From Microlunatus soli (GTDB lineage: Bacteria > Actinomycetota > Actinomycetes > Propionibacteriales > Propionibacteriaceae), in assembly GCF_900105385.1 (NCBI RefSeq), contig NZ_LT629772.1:2294001-2358000 (forward strand): 64,000 nucleotides of DNA, given 5' to 3'. The position numbers were made by a program, and so were the translations under genes. Shown here piece after piece: positions 1 to 7,808 of the stretch (its first letter is position 1; each line of letters starts with the position of its first letter). Under the pieces are notes generated by a model. The model saw only the letters and a list, made by a program, of their open reading frames with translations. It was not told the DNA's origin and made no database searches.

Positions 1-729
1 CGTCGAGATGTGCTTGAGCAGCTCCCCCGATCTCTTCAGGCAGGCCCGCCCGAACTCGGTGTTGATCTTGGTCAGGGCAGTGACCTCTTGATCATCATCG
101 GGTGAGTAGTCGAAGGCTGTGTAGTCCTCCATCTGTTCGGAGCTCAGACACCGTACGGGGGTCGACTTGCCGACACCACGGGGATCCCAGCCGATGATGT
201 TGTAGTGCTTGTCCAGCCCGTGCGCGGCGAAGTAGTCGACGTAATCGGTGCCCGACCCGCCCGGACCGCCGGGATTGATGAAGAGGTCACCCTTCGGGCT
301 GCCGGTGCCGGGACGTCGGGCCAACGCCAGCGTCAGCGCCGGCCCGTTCGGCTTGTCCCAGTCCAACGGCGCCAGCACGGTCGCACACTGCTTGTTCGGG
401 ACGTCCTTGACCGGGCAGTCCTCCCAGACGATCTTCTGGCTGGTGTAGCGCGACATCCCCTTGCCCTGCGGCGGATCGTCGATGCCCTTCGGCTGGACGT
501 CGGACGGCACCGGCTCGACCGGGCGCCGGGTCGCCGTCGCCGACGGCACGTCCTCGGACGACGAACCGCTCGCGGTGCTACCAGCGGTCGGGCTCGAGCG
601 TTGTGTCGAGGTGGCCTGCGGCTGCCCGGGTCCCTCCCCCGACCCGCCCGCACTACACCCGGTCAGCAGGATCGCCAGCACGATCCCCAGCAAACCGACC
701 ACCTTCGCACCGGTTGCGTACCTTCGCAC
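1..729 (-). CDS. Secreted lipoprotein alpha/beta hydrolase (TAP-like peptidase family), 3' end outside window
   Basis: Probable exported alpha/beta hydrolase of the SlpD/SlpE/tripeptidyl-aminopeptidase type. The GTG start at 729 opens a lipoprotein signal with lipobox LLTGC (lipidated Cys25), then a Ser/Thr-rich linker to about residue 90. The hydrolase core follows: the oxyanion-hole segment INPGGPGGSG and the strand GWDPRGVGKSTPVRC are typical of this family. The nucleophile Ser and the rest of the triad lie beyond position 1, so catalytic competence cannot be judged. The start codon sits inside a palindromic repeat (701-770), which makes the exact start uncertain. Substrate specificity is unknown. 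Confidence 0.8.
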   Translation of the reverse strand, partial: MRRYATGAKVVGLLGIVLAILLTGCSAGGSGEGPGQPQATSTQRSSPTAGSTASGSSSEDVPSATATRRPVEPVPSDVQPKGIDDPPQGKGMSRYTSQKIVWEDCPVKDVPNKQCATVLAPLDWDKPNGPALTLALARRPGTGSPKGDLFINPGGPGGSGTDYVDYFAAHGLDKHYNIIGWDPRGVGKSTPVRCLSSEQMEDYTAFDYSPDDDQEVTALTKINTEFGRACLKRSGELLKHIST

Positions 730-770
730 CGGGTGTACGTGGTGCGAAGGTACGGAGGTGGTGCGAACGT
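701..770. repeat. Four-copy palindromic ACCTTCGCACC array
   Basis: Two forward copies of ACCTTCGCACC (701-711 and 720-730) face two reverse copies (741-751 perfect, 760-770 with one mismatch). The inner pair forms a perfect 13-bp inverted repeat, GTACCTTCGCACC, with a 10-bp loop at 731-740. Copy centres are 19, 21 and 19 bp apart, so the array is symmetric about 735.5. It overlaps the 5' end of the lipoprotein hydrolase. It could be a tandem operator for a dimeric regulator or a mobile palindrome; neither is demonstrated. Confidence 0.75.
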
Positions 771-811
771 ACGGGACCGGCCGGCTGGGTCGAATGATCA
801 CGTTCGAGGGA

Positions 812-1906
812 CTACTGATCATCAGAATCCGGCGCCGATGCTCCGGACTGGTCACCGTCAGCGGCGGCTCGCCGACGACGGCGGCGCCGGGCCTTGGTGC
901 GTTCCTTCTTCTTCGGCCGCTCGGTCGCGGCCGCCTCGACCTCGGGCCCGGACGGGCCCTTCGACAAGCTCAGGGATCCCTGGTCGGGCTGGTCGGCCGG
1001 CGTTGACCGGTCGGGTTCATCGGCCGGTAGTGCTTGGTCGAGGACTGCGGCAGCGGATGCTTGATCGGCCCGCGGATCGCGGGTTTCGTAGGCGGCGCGG
1101 GAGCCGCAGACCGAGGCTCGCGAACAGCTGGTGATCGCACCGGAATCGCGCATCCGGACGACCACCGCGTCGGCCGGGACCTGATGCCCCACGACGACAC
1201 CGTCGCCGTCAGCGGTGCTGACCTGGCTACCGACCGCCGGCGCATTCCGGGCGAACTCGGCGTACAACGGGTGTTCGTACTTCAGGCAGCACATCAGCCG
1301 TCCGCAGGCGCCGGAGATCCGCATCGGGTTGGACGGCAGGTCTTGGGCCTTGGCCAGTCGCAGGCTGACCGGTTCGAAGTCCTTGAGAAAGGTGGCACAG
1401 CACAGATCGCGGCCACAGCTGCCGATCCCGCCGGTCAGCCGGGCGCCGTCCCGGGATCCGACCTGACGCAGATCGATCCGGGCCTGCAGCGCCCGCGCCA
1501 GCTCGCTGACCAAGGTCCGGAAGTCGACCCGATGCGGAGCGGTGAAGTAGACCACCACCATCTGGTCGAAGTCGGTGCCGCGGTCGAGGTAGTCGACCCC
1601 GACCACCTTCATCGGCAGATCGTTCTTCTTGATCAACTTCTTGGCGACGAGCTTGGCCTCGGCCCGCTTGCGGCGATTGGCCTCGTCACGCTCCAGATCC
1701 TGATCGGCCGCCTTGCCCGCGCACTGCGGCAGTTCGCCGAAGTCCTCGGTCAGCCACTCCGGCGCCCAGACACACTCGGCGACCTCGGGCCCGCCCTCCT
1801 CGGTCGGCACCAGCACCCGATCGCCGATCTGGTAGTCGGCGTCGGCGGCGTCCAGGTAGTACAGCCGCCCGTACCGCTCGAACGAGACGGCCATCACGCG
1901 GGTCAT
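812..1906 (-). CDS. PSP1 domain protein (YaaT/RicT family)
   Basis: Cytoplasmic PSP1-family protein, homologous to Bacillus YaaT/RicT, which belongs to the Fe-S Ric complex that modulates RNA processing and phosphorelay. The PSP1 core spans about residues 60-210. It carries the family cysteine clusters GSCGRDLCC (Cys164, 169, 170) and GACGRLMCC (Cys201, 206, 207). After residue 260 the protein becomes low-complexity and ends in an Arg/Lys-rich block. Residues 311-317 (SLSLSKG) are encoded by a dispersed repeat, see 957-975. Proximity to holB and tmk is the usual bacterial context. The ATG at 1906 is chosen; an ATG four codons downstream is an alternative. Confidence 0.93.
   Translation of the reverse strand: MTRVMAVSFERYGRLYYLDAADADYQIGDRVLVPTEEGGPEVAECVWAPEWLTEDFGELPQCAGKAADQDLERDEANRRKRAEAKLVAKKLIKKNDLPMKVVGVDYLDRGTDFDQMVVVYFTAPHRVDFRTLVSELARALQARIDLRQVGSRDGARLTGGIGSCGRDLCCATFLKDFEPVSLRLAKAQDLPSNPMRISGACGRLMCCLKYEHPLYAEFARNAPAVGSQVSTADGDGVVVGHQVPADAVVVRMRDSGAITSCSRASVCGSRAAYETRDPRADQASAAAVLDQALPADEPDRSTPADQPDQGSLSLSKGPSGPEVEAAATERPKKKERTKARRRRRRRAAADGDQSGASAPDSDDQ
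957..975. repeat. Dispersed repeat CCCTTCGACAAGCTCAGGG, copy 1
   Basis: Exact 19-bp imperfect palindrome of the family also found at 32810, 34719-34791, 38181-38223 and 58359-58441. Here it is translated in-frame within the disordered C-terminal tail of the PSP1 protein. Confidence 0.85.
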
Positions 1907-2057
1907 GGGGCCACCTTACGGGCCGACCGGCACACCGGCGGCATGGTGCCGACGATGGGCGATCCGGATGTCGTACGAGTTCTTCAGCTGGCCCCGCTCC
2001 GGCCGCCGGAGCTCGAACTCATACGACAAAGCGATCGCCTAGGAGTGTAGGACGCAA

Positions 2058-2088
2058 GCAAGGGCGCGCCCGACGGGCACGCCCTTGC
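2058..2088 (-). terminator. Strong hairpin terminator downstream of rpf
   Basis: Fourteen-bp arms GCAAGGGCGCGCCC (2058-2071) and GGGCACGCCCTTGC (2075-2088) pair with one mismatch around a 3-nt loop. It lies 61 bp past the rpf stop and upstream of the PSP1 gene, so it most likely ends the rpf transcript. There is no long U tract, as is common at high GC. Confidence 0.8.
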
Positions 2089-2148
2089 TGTGCTGGGTGC
2101 GTCGTCGCTGATCAGACGATCAGCGCGATGTCCCGGGTGATCTTCGGA

Positions 2149-2922
2149 TCAGAGCTCGATCTTGGCGCCGGCCAGGATCACGTTCGGGTTGGAGATCGTG
2201 CTGGAGTTGATGCTCCACAGAGCCATCCAGCCACCCTCGACGTTGTGCTCGGAGGCGATCGAGGCCAGCGTGTCACCGGACTGGATGGTGACGTACTCGC
2301 CGGTGCCCTTGTAGGAGTGCTTCGGCAGGGCCGGGGTCGACTCGGAGGAGTAGGTGCCGGTGCTGCGCTGAGCGGTGTAATTGCTCGAACCGTTGGAGCC
2401 GGACTCGTTCGAGCTGTAGTTGCTCTGGTTGTTCGAGCTGTAGTTGTTGCTGGACTCGTTGTTCGAGCTGTAGTTGTTCGAGTTCGAGCCGTTGGAGTCG
2501 TTGTTGGAGCTGTAGTTGTTCGAGCTCTCGGAGTTGCTGTTGCTGGAGTAGTCGCTCGAGCCGCCGGAGTTGGAGCCGCCGTTGGAACGAGTCAGGCCAG
2601 CCTTGGCGCCACAGACCGGCCAGGCGCCCGGGCCCTGGGTCTTCAGCACGTTGCGGGCAACCCGCTTCTGCTCGCTCTTGGAGGCGTTCGACGGATCGCC
2701 GGAACCGCCGTTGGCGTTCCAGGTCTGCTGGGTGAACTGCAGGCCACCGGAGAAGCCGTTACCGGTGTTGGTGCTCCAGTTGCCGCTGCTCTCGCACTGC
2801 GCGACCTGGTCCCAGACATCTGCATGCGCCGGGGTTGCGGTCATCAGGCCGACGCCGGCGGTGAGAGCAACAGCCGCTCCGGCAGCACCCACAACGCGCT
2901 TGGTGATCTTGGAGTTGGACAA
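2149..2922 (-). CDS. Resuscitation-promoting factor with C-terminal LysM
   Basis: Secreted peptidoglycan hydrolase of the actinobacterial Rpf family, which cleaves glycan strands and promotes regrowth. Residues 1-34 are a Sec signal ending at AHA. The Rpf lysozyme-like fold follows, starting DVWDQVAQCESSGNW, with catalytic Glu44 and the conserved Cys43/Cys104 pair. A Ser/Asn linker (about 112-195) is built from repeats of the NYSSNN type. A LysM wall-binding domain occupies about residues 208-257. The start is TTG with a purine-rich Shine-Dalgarno (GGGAAGAGG). Upstream is a candidate c-di-AMP riboswitch, the classic regulator of rpf genes. Confidence 0.95.
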   Translation of the reverse strand: MSNSKITKRVVGAAGAAVALTAGVGLMTATPAHADVWDQVAQCESSGNWSTNTGNGFSGGLQFTQQTWNANGGSGDPSNASKSEQKRVARNVLKTQGPGAWPVCGAKAGLTRSNGGSNSGGSSDYSSNSNSESSNNYSSNNDSNGSNSNNYSSNNESSNNYSSNNQSNYSSNESGSNGSSNYTAQRSTGTYSSESTPALPKHSYKGTGEYVTIQSGDTLASIASEHNVEGGWMALWSINSSTISNPNVILAGAKIEL

Positions 2923-2956
2923 GTCCTCTTCCCTTTCCTGACGTGCGCCTGGTCGA

Positions 2957-3122
2957 TGTGGCCTGCGTACGGGCTGTCAGGCGCCCTCCGCGTGCAGAGC
3001 CAGGACCGTGCGTCCCGACGCCGCCACCACACCGTGTGGACCCGACCTCGGCTGTGTCAGCCGACCCCCGCCGGTTCCACCCCCGCCTTGTCGCCCGGGA
3101 CTCTCCCGGCATCCGGCAACCC
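2957..3122 (-). promoter_or_regulatory. Candidate c-di-AMP (ydaO/yuaA) riboswitch
   Basis: The rpf leader contains, in order, motifs resembling the ydaO consensus: GGTTGCCGGATGCCGGG at the 5' side, GGGGGTGGAACC in the middle (consensus GGGGUGAAUC), and CCTGACAGCCCGTACGCAGGC-like sequence at the 3' side (consensus CCGACAGCUAACnnCGnAGGC). GTTGCC can pair with GGCCAC as a P1 helix with one mismatch. The location upstream of an actinobacterial rpf gene matches known ydaO class members. The match is imperfect and was read by eye only. Confidence 0.5.
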
Positions 3123-3560
3123 AGTCGGGTTCGTACCGGACGGCTCGACGTCGGCGGGAACCGGCGCACGCTGAGCACGTGTCGACCACATGTCTGATGC
3201 GGTCGATCTCCTCGCATCCGCCGCGCGATCACCGTTGATAACGTTTTGGCTACGAAGCAGACATCACCGTAGGAAGTGAATCGAGCTTGTGCAAATCCCG
3301 GCCGCCATCAGAGAACGTTCGCCCGCGTCGAAACTCAAAGCCGAAGCTCAGTTTCTGACTAACGCGAACACAACGAGTGGCGATATCAGGCGGAATGAAC
3401 CTCAATCTCGCCCAAACTGAGAGGCTGAGGAAAAAAGTCCGTCGCGAGGGGCTGTCGCAGCCGCCTGAGCGGGCCATACCGCACCCAACACGCCGGGCAC
3501 AACCGCCGAGCGGTGGAACCCCGTTGCGCATCTACCGACGGTGATCATCGACAGGGCGAA
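3123..3560. other. Intergenic stretch between rpf leader and holB
   Basis: This region presumably holds the rpf promoter in its lower-GC portion (about 3235-3440). No convincing gene is seen; the short open frames have atypical composition. Immediately beside it lies the holB stop codon. Confidence 0.5.
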
Positions 3561-4745
3561 TCAGCCTTCGACCAGACCGATCATCATCGCTTCCACCGCC
3601 AGCAGTGGCGCGACATTGTTTTCCAGCGCCTCCCGGCAGGCCAGCAGCGCATCGATCCGGTGCAGGGTGGATTCCGGGGTCGACCGGCGGGCATGGACGC
3701 CGATCCGCGGCGCCAGCTCGATGTTGACCAACGGCGCCGCACTGCCGGTCTGCACGCTGAGCACGTCGCGATAGAACGCGGTCAGCTCGGTCAGCGCACG
3801 GTCGATCGCGTCCCGCTGCAGTCGCTTGCTCCGCGCCTTCTGCTGGTCGGCCAAGTCCTTCATCGCCGCCTGTGCCTGCTTGGGTTTGGCCCCCTTGGTG
3901 CCGAAGCCGAGCGCCTGCTCCAGCTCGGCCTTCTCCCGGGCATCCAGGTCGGCGGTAGTGACGCCGGCCTCCTCGGTGCAGGCCGCGATCAGATCCGCGG
4001 CCGCCTCCAGGCAACCACCCAACCCGGTCAGCCGGTCGGGGATCTGCAGCACCCGCTGCCGACGCTCCCGCGCCTCCGGGTTGCGGGCGAGCGCCCGGGC
4101 GCGGCCGATGTGGCCTTGCGAGGCGCGGGCCGACTGATCGGCGAGCTCGGGCTCGATCCCGTCCCGCTGTTGCAGCAGCCCGGCGACGGCGGCAACGGTC
4201 GGGGTGTGCAGTTGCAGGGTCCGGCACCGGGACCGGATGGTGACCACGACGTCGTCGGCGGTCGGCGCACAGAGGATCCAGACGGTCTTCGCCGCGGGCT
4301 CCTCGACGCTCTTCAGCAGCGCGTCGGCGCCGCGCTCGGTGACCCGGTCGGCATCCTCGACCACCAGCACCTGCCGCCGGCCCAGCGTCGGACTCATCGC
4401 CGCCCGCCGGACCAGCTCACGCACCTCGTCGACACCGATCGACAGCTGCTCGGTCCGCACCAGGGTGACGTCGGGATGCGCACCGGACAGCGCCGTACGG
4501 CATTGCTGACACTCTCCGCAGCCACCGTCCGGGCACTGCAGGGCCGCAGCGAACGCCCGCGCAGCGTTGGACCGGCCCGAGCCGGGAGGGCCGGTGATCA
4601 GCCAGGCGTGCGACATCGCGTGCGAGCCGCCGGCAACCGCGCGCTGCAGGGTCTGGACCGGACGCTCCTGGCCGACCAGATCGGTCCAGACACCGGTGAG
4701 CGGGGAGCCACTCGCGGGCAGATTCACCTCGGTCGCCGACGTCAT
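3561..4745 (-). CDS. holB: DNA polymerase III delta' subunit
   Basis: Clamp-loader subunit that, with DnaX and HolA, loads the beta clamp. The N-terminal AAA+ domain has a P-loop GPPGSGRS (residues 52-59) with Arg replacing the usual Lys. A zinc-module Cys cluster follows (Cys71, 76, 79, 82), then a Walker B-like VLVVEDADR and the sensor-1/SRC region IRSRCRTLQL. Length (394 aa) fits actinobacterial HolB. It is on the same strand as tmk and topA, but accessory genes (4.8-7.2 kb) separate them, unlike the compact tmk-holB pair of many bacteria. Confidence 0.95.
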   Translation of the reverse strand: MTSATEVNLPASGSPLTGVWTDLVGQERPVQTLQRAVAGGSHAMSHAWLITGPPGSGRSNAARAFAAALQCPDGGCGECQQCRTALSGAHPDVTLVRTEQLSIGVDEVRELVRRAAMSPTLGRRQVLVVEDADRVTERGADALLKSVEEPAAKTVWILCAPTADDVVVTIRSRCRTLQLHTPTVAAVAGLLQQRDGIEPELADQSARASQGHIGRARALARNPEARERRQRVLQIPDRLTGLGGCLEAAADLIAACTEEAGVTTADLDAREKAELEQALGFGTKGAKPKQAQAAMKDLADQQKARSKRLQRDAIDRALTELTAFYRDVLSVQTGSAAPLVNIELAPRIGVHARRSTPESTLHRIDALLACREALENNVAPLLAVEAMMIGLVEG

Positions 4746-4806
4746 GGGTCGATTCTGCCTGCTCCCGGTGACATCGGGCGAGCCGACCGCGGGTCAGCCC
4801 CTGGCG

Positions 4807-5478
4807 TCAGTCCGTCAGGCCGAGCTGTCCGGCCTCACGCTCCACCACGGCCTCGTACAGGTCATCGGCCGGCTCGAAGGCTCCGACGAAGTGTCCACCG
4901 AGCTCCAGCCCGATCGTTCCGATGATCCGCCCGAACGCCGCCAGCAGGGCGAGCATCACCGGCTCGTCGATCTCCAGAGCGAGGGCGTCGGCGGTCTGCG
5001 CGAGCTGCCCGCGCAGCGCCCGGCCGTGCACCTCGGGCTGGCCGTCGACCCAGTCGGCAACCGATCGGCAGAAGGCGCTGTACACCCGCACCGCCGGCTC
5101 GACGGTGGTCTGCGGGGCGCGGTAGCCGGGGATACTGGTGCCGTAGATGAGCCCGTACCGATGCGGCTCCTCCCGCGCCCAGTCCCGCAGCGCCCCACAG
5201 ACATCCCGCCAGCGGCGTTGCGGCGAGCGGCGCGGCCCGGTCGCCTCCTCCAGTACGTCGGCCAGATCGTTGTAGGCGTCGGTGATCAGCGCCGTGATCA
5301 ATTCGTCCCTGCTGGCGAAGTAGCGGTAGATCGCGCTGGACACCAGATTGAGCTCGCGGGCGATCGCCCGCAACGAGAGCTCGCCGGCACCGGATTCGGC
5401 CAGCTGCTGCAGCGCCAGGGTCTTGATCCGGCGCAGCGTCTCCTCGCGCGCCAACTGTCGTGGGGTCGGTCCGGCCAT
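4807..5478 (-). CDS. TetR family regulator
   Basis: One-component repressor. Residues 10-60 form the TetR helix-turn-helix (ARELNLVSSAIYRYFASRD is characteristic). The C-terminal half resembles the TetR_C_13 (WHG) ligand-binding domain with LALLAAFGRIIGTIGLELGG near the end. An upstream GTG at 5511 would add eleven residues, but the ATG at 5478 fits the family N-terminus better. It is divergent from the membrane protein at 5610, with a 15-bp palindrome between them, so it probably controls that gene and itself. Ligand unknown. Confidence 0.88.
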   Translation of the reverse strand: MAGPTPRQLAREETLRRIKTLALQQLAESGAGELSLRAIARELNLVSSAIYRYFASRDELITALITDAYNDLADVLEEATGPRRSPQRRWRDVCGALRDWAREEPHRYGLIYGTSIPGYRAPQTTVEPAVRVYSAFCRSVADWVDGQPEVHGRALRGQLAQTADALALEIDEPVMLALLAAFGRIIGTIGLELGGHFVGAFEPADDLYEAVVEREAGQLGLTD

Positions 5479-5564
5479 CGCCCCATCTTCGCGCAGGCGA
5501 TCAATAATCACAAATGTGAGCGCCGCTCTTGTATAGGCGTCGGCGCCGTGTCATGCTCACTTCA

Positions 5565-5579
5565 GAGAGCACTGCTCTC
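5565..5579. promoter_or_regulatory. Likely TetR operator
   Basis: Perfect 15-bp palindrome GAGAGCACTGCTCTC in the divergent intergenic region, 31 bp before the membrane-protein ATG. Position and symmetry suit a TetR dimer site; binding is inferred. Confidence 0.5.
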
Positions 5580-5609
5580 ATCCACTGGGGGACGAAAGGT
5601 TTGTTGATC

Positions 5610-6269
5610 ATGAATGAGCAATCGCCAGGACGACTGGCTCGCTACAGCTCGATCGCCCTGTTGATCATCGCGGCGGTCGCCTTCGCGGCGTATCCGATGT
5701 TGCGCGGATCCGGATCCGAGGTCGGCCTGGCCGGCGCCCGGCTGTACGCCCGACCTGCCTGGCTGCTGGCCCACCTGCTGGGCATGATCGGATTTGTCAC
5801 GATGGCGGTCGGACTGGGTCGGCAGGACAGGCTGGCCGGACGGCTGGCGCTGACCGGAGCGATCCTGGTCCTCCCCTACTACGGCGCCGAGGCCTTCGGA
5901 CTGCACGCGCTCGGACTGGTCGCGCTGGCCACCGGTGACCCGGGCATGATCGCGGCGGCCGACACGTTCCGCTATCACCCCGCAGCGATCACCGTCTTCG
6001 CCGCAGGTCTGCTACTGCTGGCCGGCTGCGGTGTCCGCCTGTTGATCATGATCCGTCGTCCGGGCTCGATGCCCGTTCGCGTCGGGCTGGTGGTCACCGG
6101 TGTCGCGCTGATCGGCTATCTGCCGCAGTTCTTCACCCCGATCGAATTCCGCATCGGTCACGGCATCCTGCTCGGCGTCGGGCTGGTATTGCTCGCGGTC
6201 GCCGCCCTCCGCCGCACCGACACTGCCTCTCGTCCGAGCTCCCGGACACCCGGCCCTGAGCGACGATGA
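5610..6269 (+). CDS. Six-helix integral membrane protein, function unknown
   Basis: The 219-aa protein starts at ATG 5610 behind GAAAGG. The sequence shows about six hydrophobic segments (residues 11-33, 46-66, 71-90, 115-145, 155-175, 188-207) and a short polar tail. No catalytic or transport motif is recognisable. A longer frame opens 27 codons upstream, but its extra residues are Arg-rich and unlike a membrane N-terminus. It is likely regulated by the divergent TetR. I do not recognise the family. Confidence 0.75.
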   Translation: MNEQSPGRLARYSSIALLIIAAVAFAAYPMLRGSGSEVGLAGARLYARPAWLLAHLLGMIGFVTMAVGLGRQDRLAGRLALTGAILVLPYYGAEAFGLHALGLVALATGDPGMIAAADTFRYHPAAITVFAAGLLLLAGCGVRLLIMIRRPGSMPVRVGLVVTGVALIGYLPQFFTPIEFRIGHGILLGVGLVLLAVAALRRTDTASRPSSRTPGPERR

Positions 6270-6308
6270 CCCATGGCAGCCGCACGGACCGCAGGTCCGC
6301 GGCATCGT

Positions 6309-6338
6309 CGAGCCGGGTGTTCCGCGCCGCCCGGCTCG
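6309..6338. terminator. Bidirectional hairpin between convergent genes
   Basis: Perfect 9-bp arms CGAGCCGGG and CCCGGCTCG with a 12-nt loop sit between the converging membrane-protein and secreted-protein genes. Confidence 0.65.
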
Positions 6339-6339
6339 C

Positions 6340-6780
6340 TCAGGAGACCCCGGTGTCGTAGCCGTCGCAGTTGTCCCCCGGGATGCTGGCGTATCCGCGA
6401 CAGATCTTGATGTAGACGTGGTGCTGCTCGGGCACGTCGTACTTGCCGCTGTCACCTTCCCGCAGGTTGTAGCTGTGGTAGGGCTCGGTCAGGACGAAAC
6501 GGTCGCTCTCGATCTTGAGATCCGGACCGGGATCACCCATCGCCGCATACGTGACGTAGGCGACGGCCGCGTCGCCGTCGCCGGGTGGATTCCAGACCTT
6601 GAGCGTCTCGCCCTCTGGTCCGGTGTGGCTGAAGAATGCCTTGTAATCCCCGTGTGCAACCCATTCGTTGGACGAATCCGGAAGGTCGGCGTTGCTGGTC
6701 GGTGCGGACGCCCACAACATTCCGGGTGATGCAACGGCGGCCGCGGCGCCGACCAACAGGAGTTTGGTGCTTCGTCGCAT
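6340..6780 (-). CDS. Small secreted protein with C-terminal Cys pair
   Basis: 146-aa exported protein of unknown function. A Sec signal (residues 1-32, AxA-like cleavage near SNA) precedes a mature region of about 114 residues. The mature part ends with two cysteines in the pattern IKICRGY...DNCDGYD, probably a disulfide. This architecture resembles the product at 24586 (also 146 aa, SCRVG...VCGYS). ATG 6780 is chosen because GAGG lies nine bases upstream and it starts the signal peptide; the longer frame adds 20 charged residues. Confidence 0.75.
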   Translation of the reverse strand: MRRSTKLLLVGAAAAVASPGMLWASAPTSNADLPDSSNEWVAHGDYKAFFSHTGPEGETLKVWNPPGDGDAAVAYVTYAAMGDPGPDLKIESDRFVLTEPYHSYNLREGDSGKYDVPEQHHVYIKICRGYASIPGDNCDGYDTGVS

Positions 6781-6973
6781 GTCGCGTTTCCTCTCGTCGT
6801 ATGAATCGCGGCAGCTGCCGCGGTCATTCGACGTTGTCATGCGAGACGATCACTACCCGGCACCTTTCGAACAGGATCGAAGGGCACGCCAGATCCGATC
6901 AGCGCTGCGACCTCCCTGTTCGGCGATTGGCCGTCGACCAGCGCTGTCAGACGGTGTCGAGGTCGGTGACACG

Positions 6974-7180
6974 TCAGTCCATCAGCGGCAAGTCGGCCAG
7001 GATCTGTTGCAGGGCGATGATCTGACGAGGAATGAACTCGCCCACCGTCAGCCCGACGACGTCGACCACAGCGCTGACGTCGGCCACCACCGGGCAGACT
7101 TGATCACTGCTGAGCCCACCCGCTCGCTGGACCTTCGAACCGACCACGTAGCCGCGGCGCACCACGACGAGCTCAGACAC
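6974..7180 (-). CDS. Possible small protein, 68 aa
   Basis: A GTG-started frame 16 bp downstream of tmk on the same strand encodes a 68-residue protein. Its composition is protein-like, with a hydrophobic stretch VVADVSAVVDVVGL and the end LQQILADLPLMD. No clear Shine-Dalgarno and no recognised family. It could be the last gene of the topA-tmk operon or a chance frame. The flanking 6781-6973 interval shows nothing. Confidence 0.35.
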   Translation of the reverse strand: MSELVVVRRGYVVGSKVQRAGGLSSDQVCPVVADVSAVVDVVGLTVGEFIPRQIIALQQILADLPLMD

Positions 7181-7196
7181 AGGTGATGCAGCTTTG

Positions 7197-7808
7197 CTAG
7201 ACCAACAGCGTGGCGACCCGCTCCCGTACGGCGGCAGCGATCGCGTCCCGCTCGTCGCGGGCGGCCAGCACCAGGTAGTGCTCGGGGTCGCGGGCGGCCA
7301 GCGCCCGGAAGCGGTCCCGGGCGGCGAGGTGGAAGCTGTCGCCGGCGGCCTCGATCCGGTCCTTGTCGGCCATCCCGCCGACCAGTTCGGACGGTTCACC
7401 GTCGAGCAGCACGGTCAGGTCGGGACGCAGATCGTCGGTCGCCCAGCGCGCCAGTTGCTCCAGCTCGGTCGGATCAAGATCACGACCGCCACCCTGATAG
7501 GCCAGCATCGAGTCGACGTAGCGATCACAGACCACCACCTCGCCGCGTTCCAGCGCCGGCCGGACCACCGCGGACAGGTGATGGGCCTTGTCGGCGGCGT
7601 ACAGCAGGGCCTCGGCCTTGGGTGCCAGATCTCCGGTGCTCGGCGACAGCACAATGCTGCGGATCTGTTGCCCAGCAACGGAATCGCCCGGTTCGTAGGT
7701 ACGCAGGAACGCCCGGCCCTGGCCGGCCAACCAGTCACAGAGCAGCCCGACCTGGGTGGTCTTGCCGCTGCCGTCACCTCCCTCGAACACCACGAACAGT
7801 CCGGTCAC
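7197..7808 (-). CDS. tmk: Thymidylate kinase
   Basis: Phosphorylates dTMP to dTDP for DNA synthesis. The P-loop EGGDGSGKTT lies at residues 9-18. The DRY-type motif CDRYVDS carries the catalytic Arg, and DLTVLLDGEP precedes the LID region. Length (203 aa) is typical. The GTG start overlaps the stop of the upstream CYTH-like gene (GTGA), so translation is probably coupled with topA and that gene. Confidence 0.95.
   Translation of the reverse strand: MTGLFVVFEGGDGSGKTTQVGLLCDWLAGQGRAFLRTYEPGDSVAGQQIRSIVLSPSTGDLAPKAEALLYAADKAHHLSAVVRPALERGEVVVCDRYVDSMLAYQGGGRDLDPTELEQLARWATDDLRPDLTVLLDGEPSELVGGMADKDRIEAAGDSFHLAARDRFRALAARDPEHYLVLAARDERDAIAAAVRERVATLLV

Noticed and set aside
3250-3531. 93-aa minus-strand frame upstream of rpf
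   Set aside because: Composition changes midway, no start context, and it covers the likely rpf promoter.
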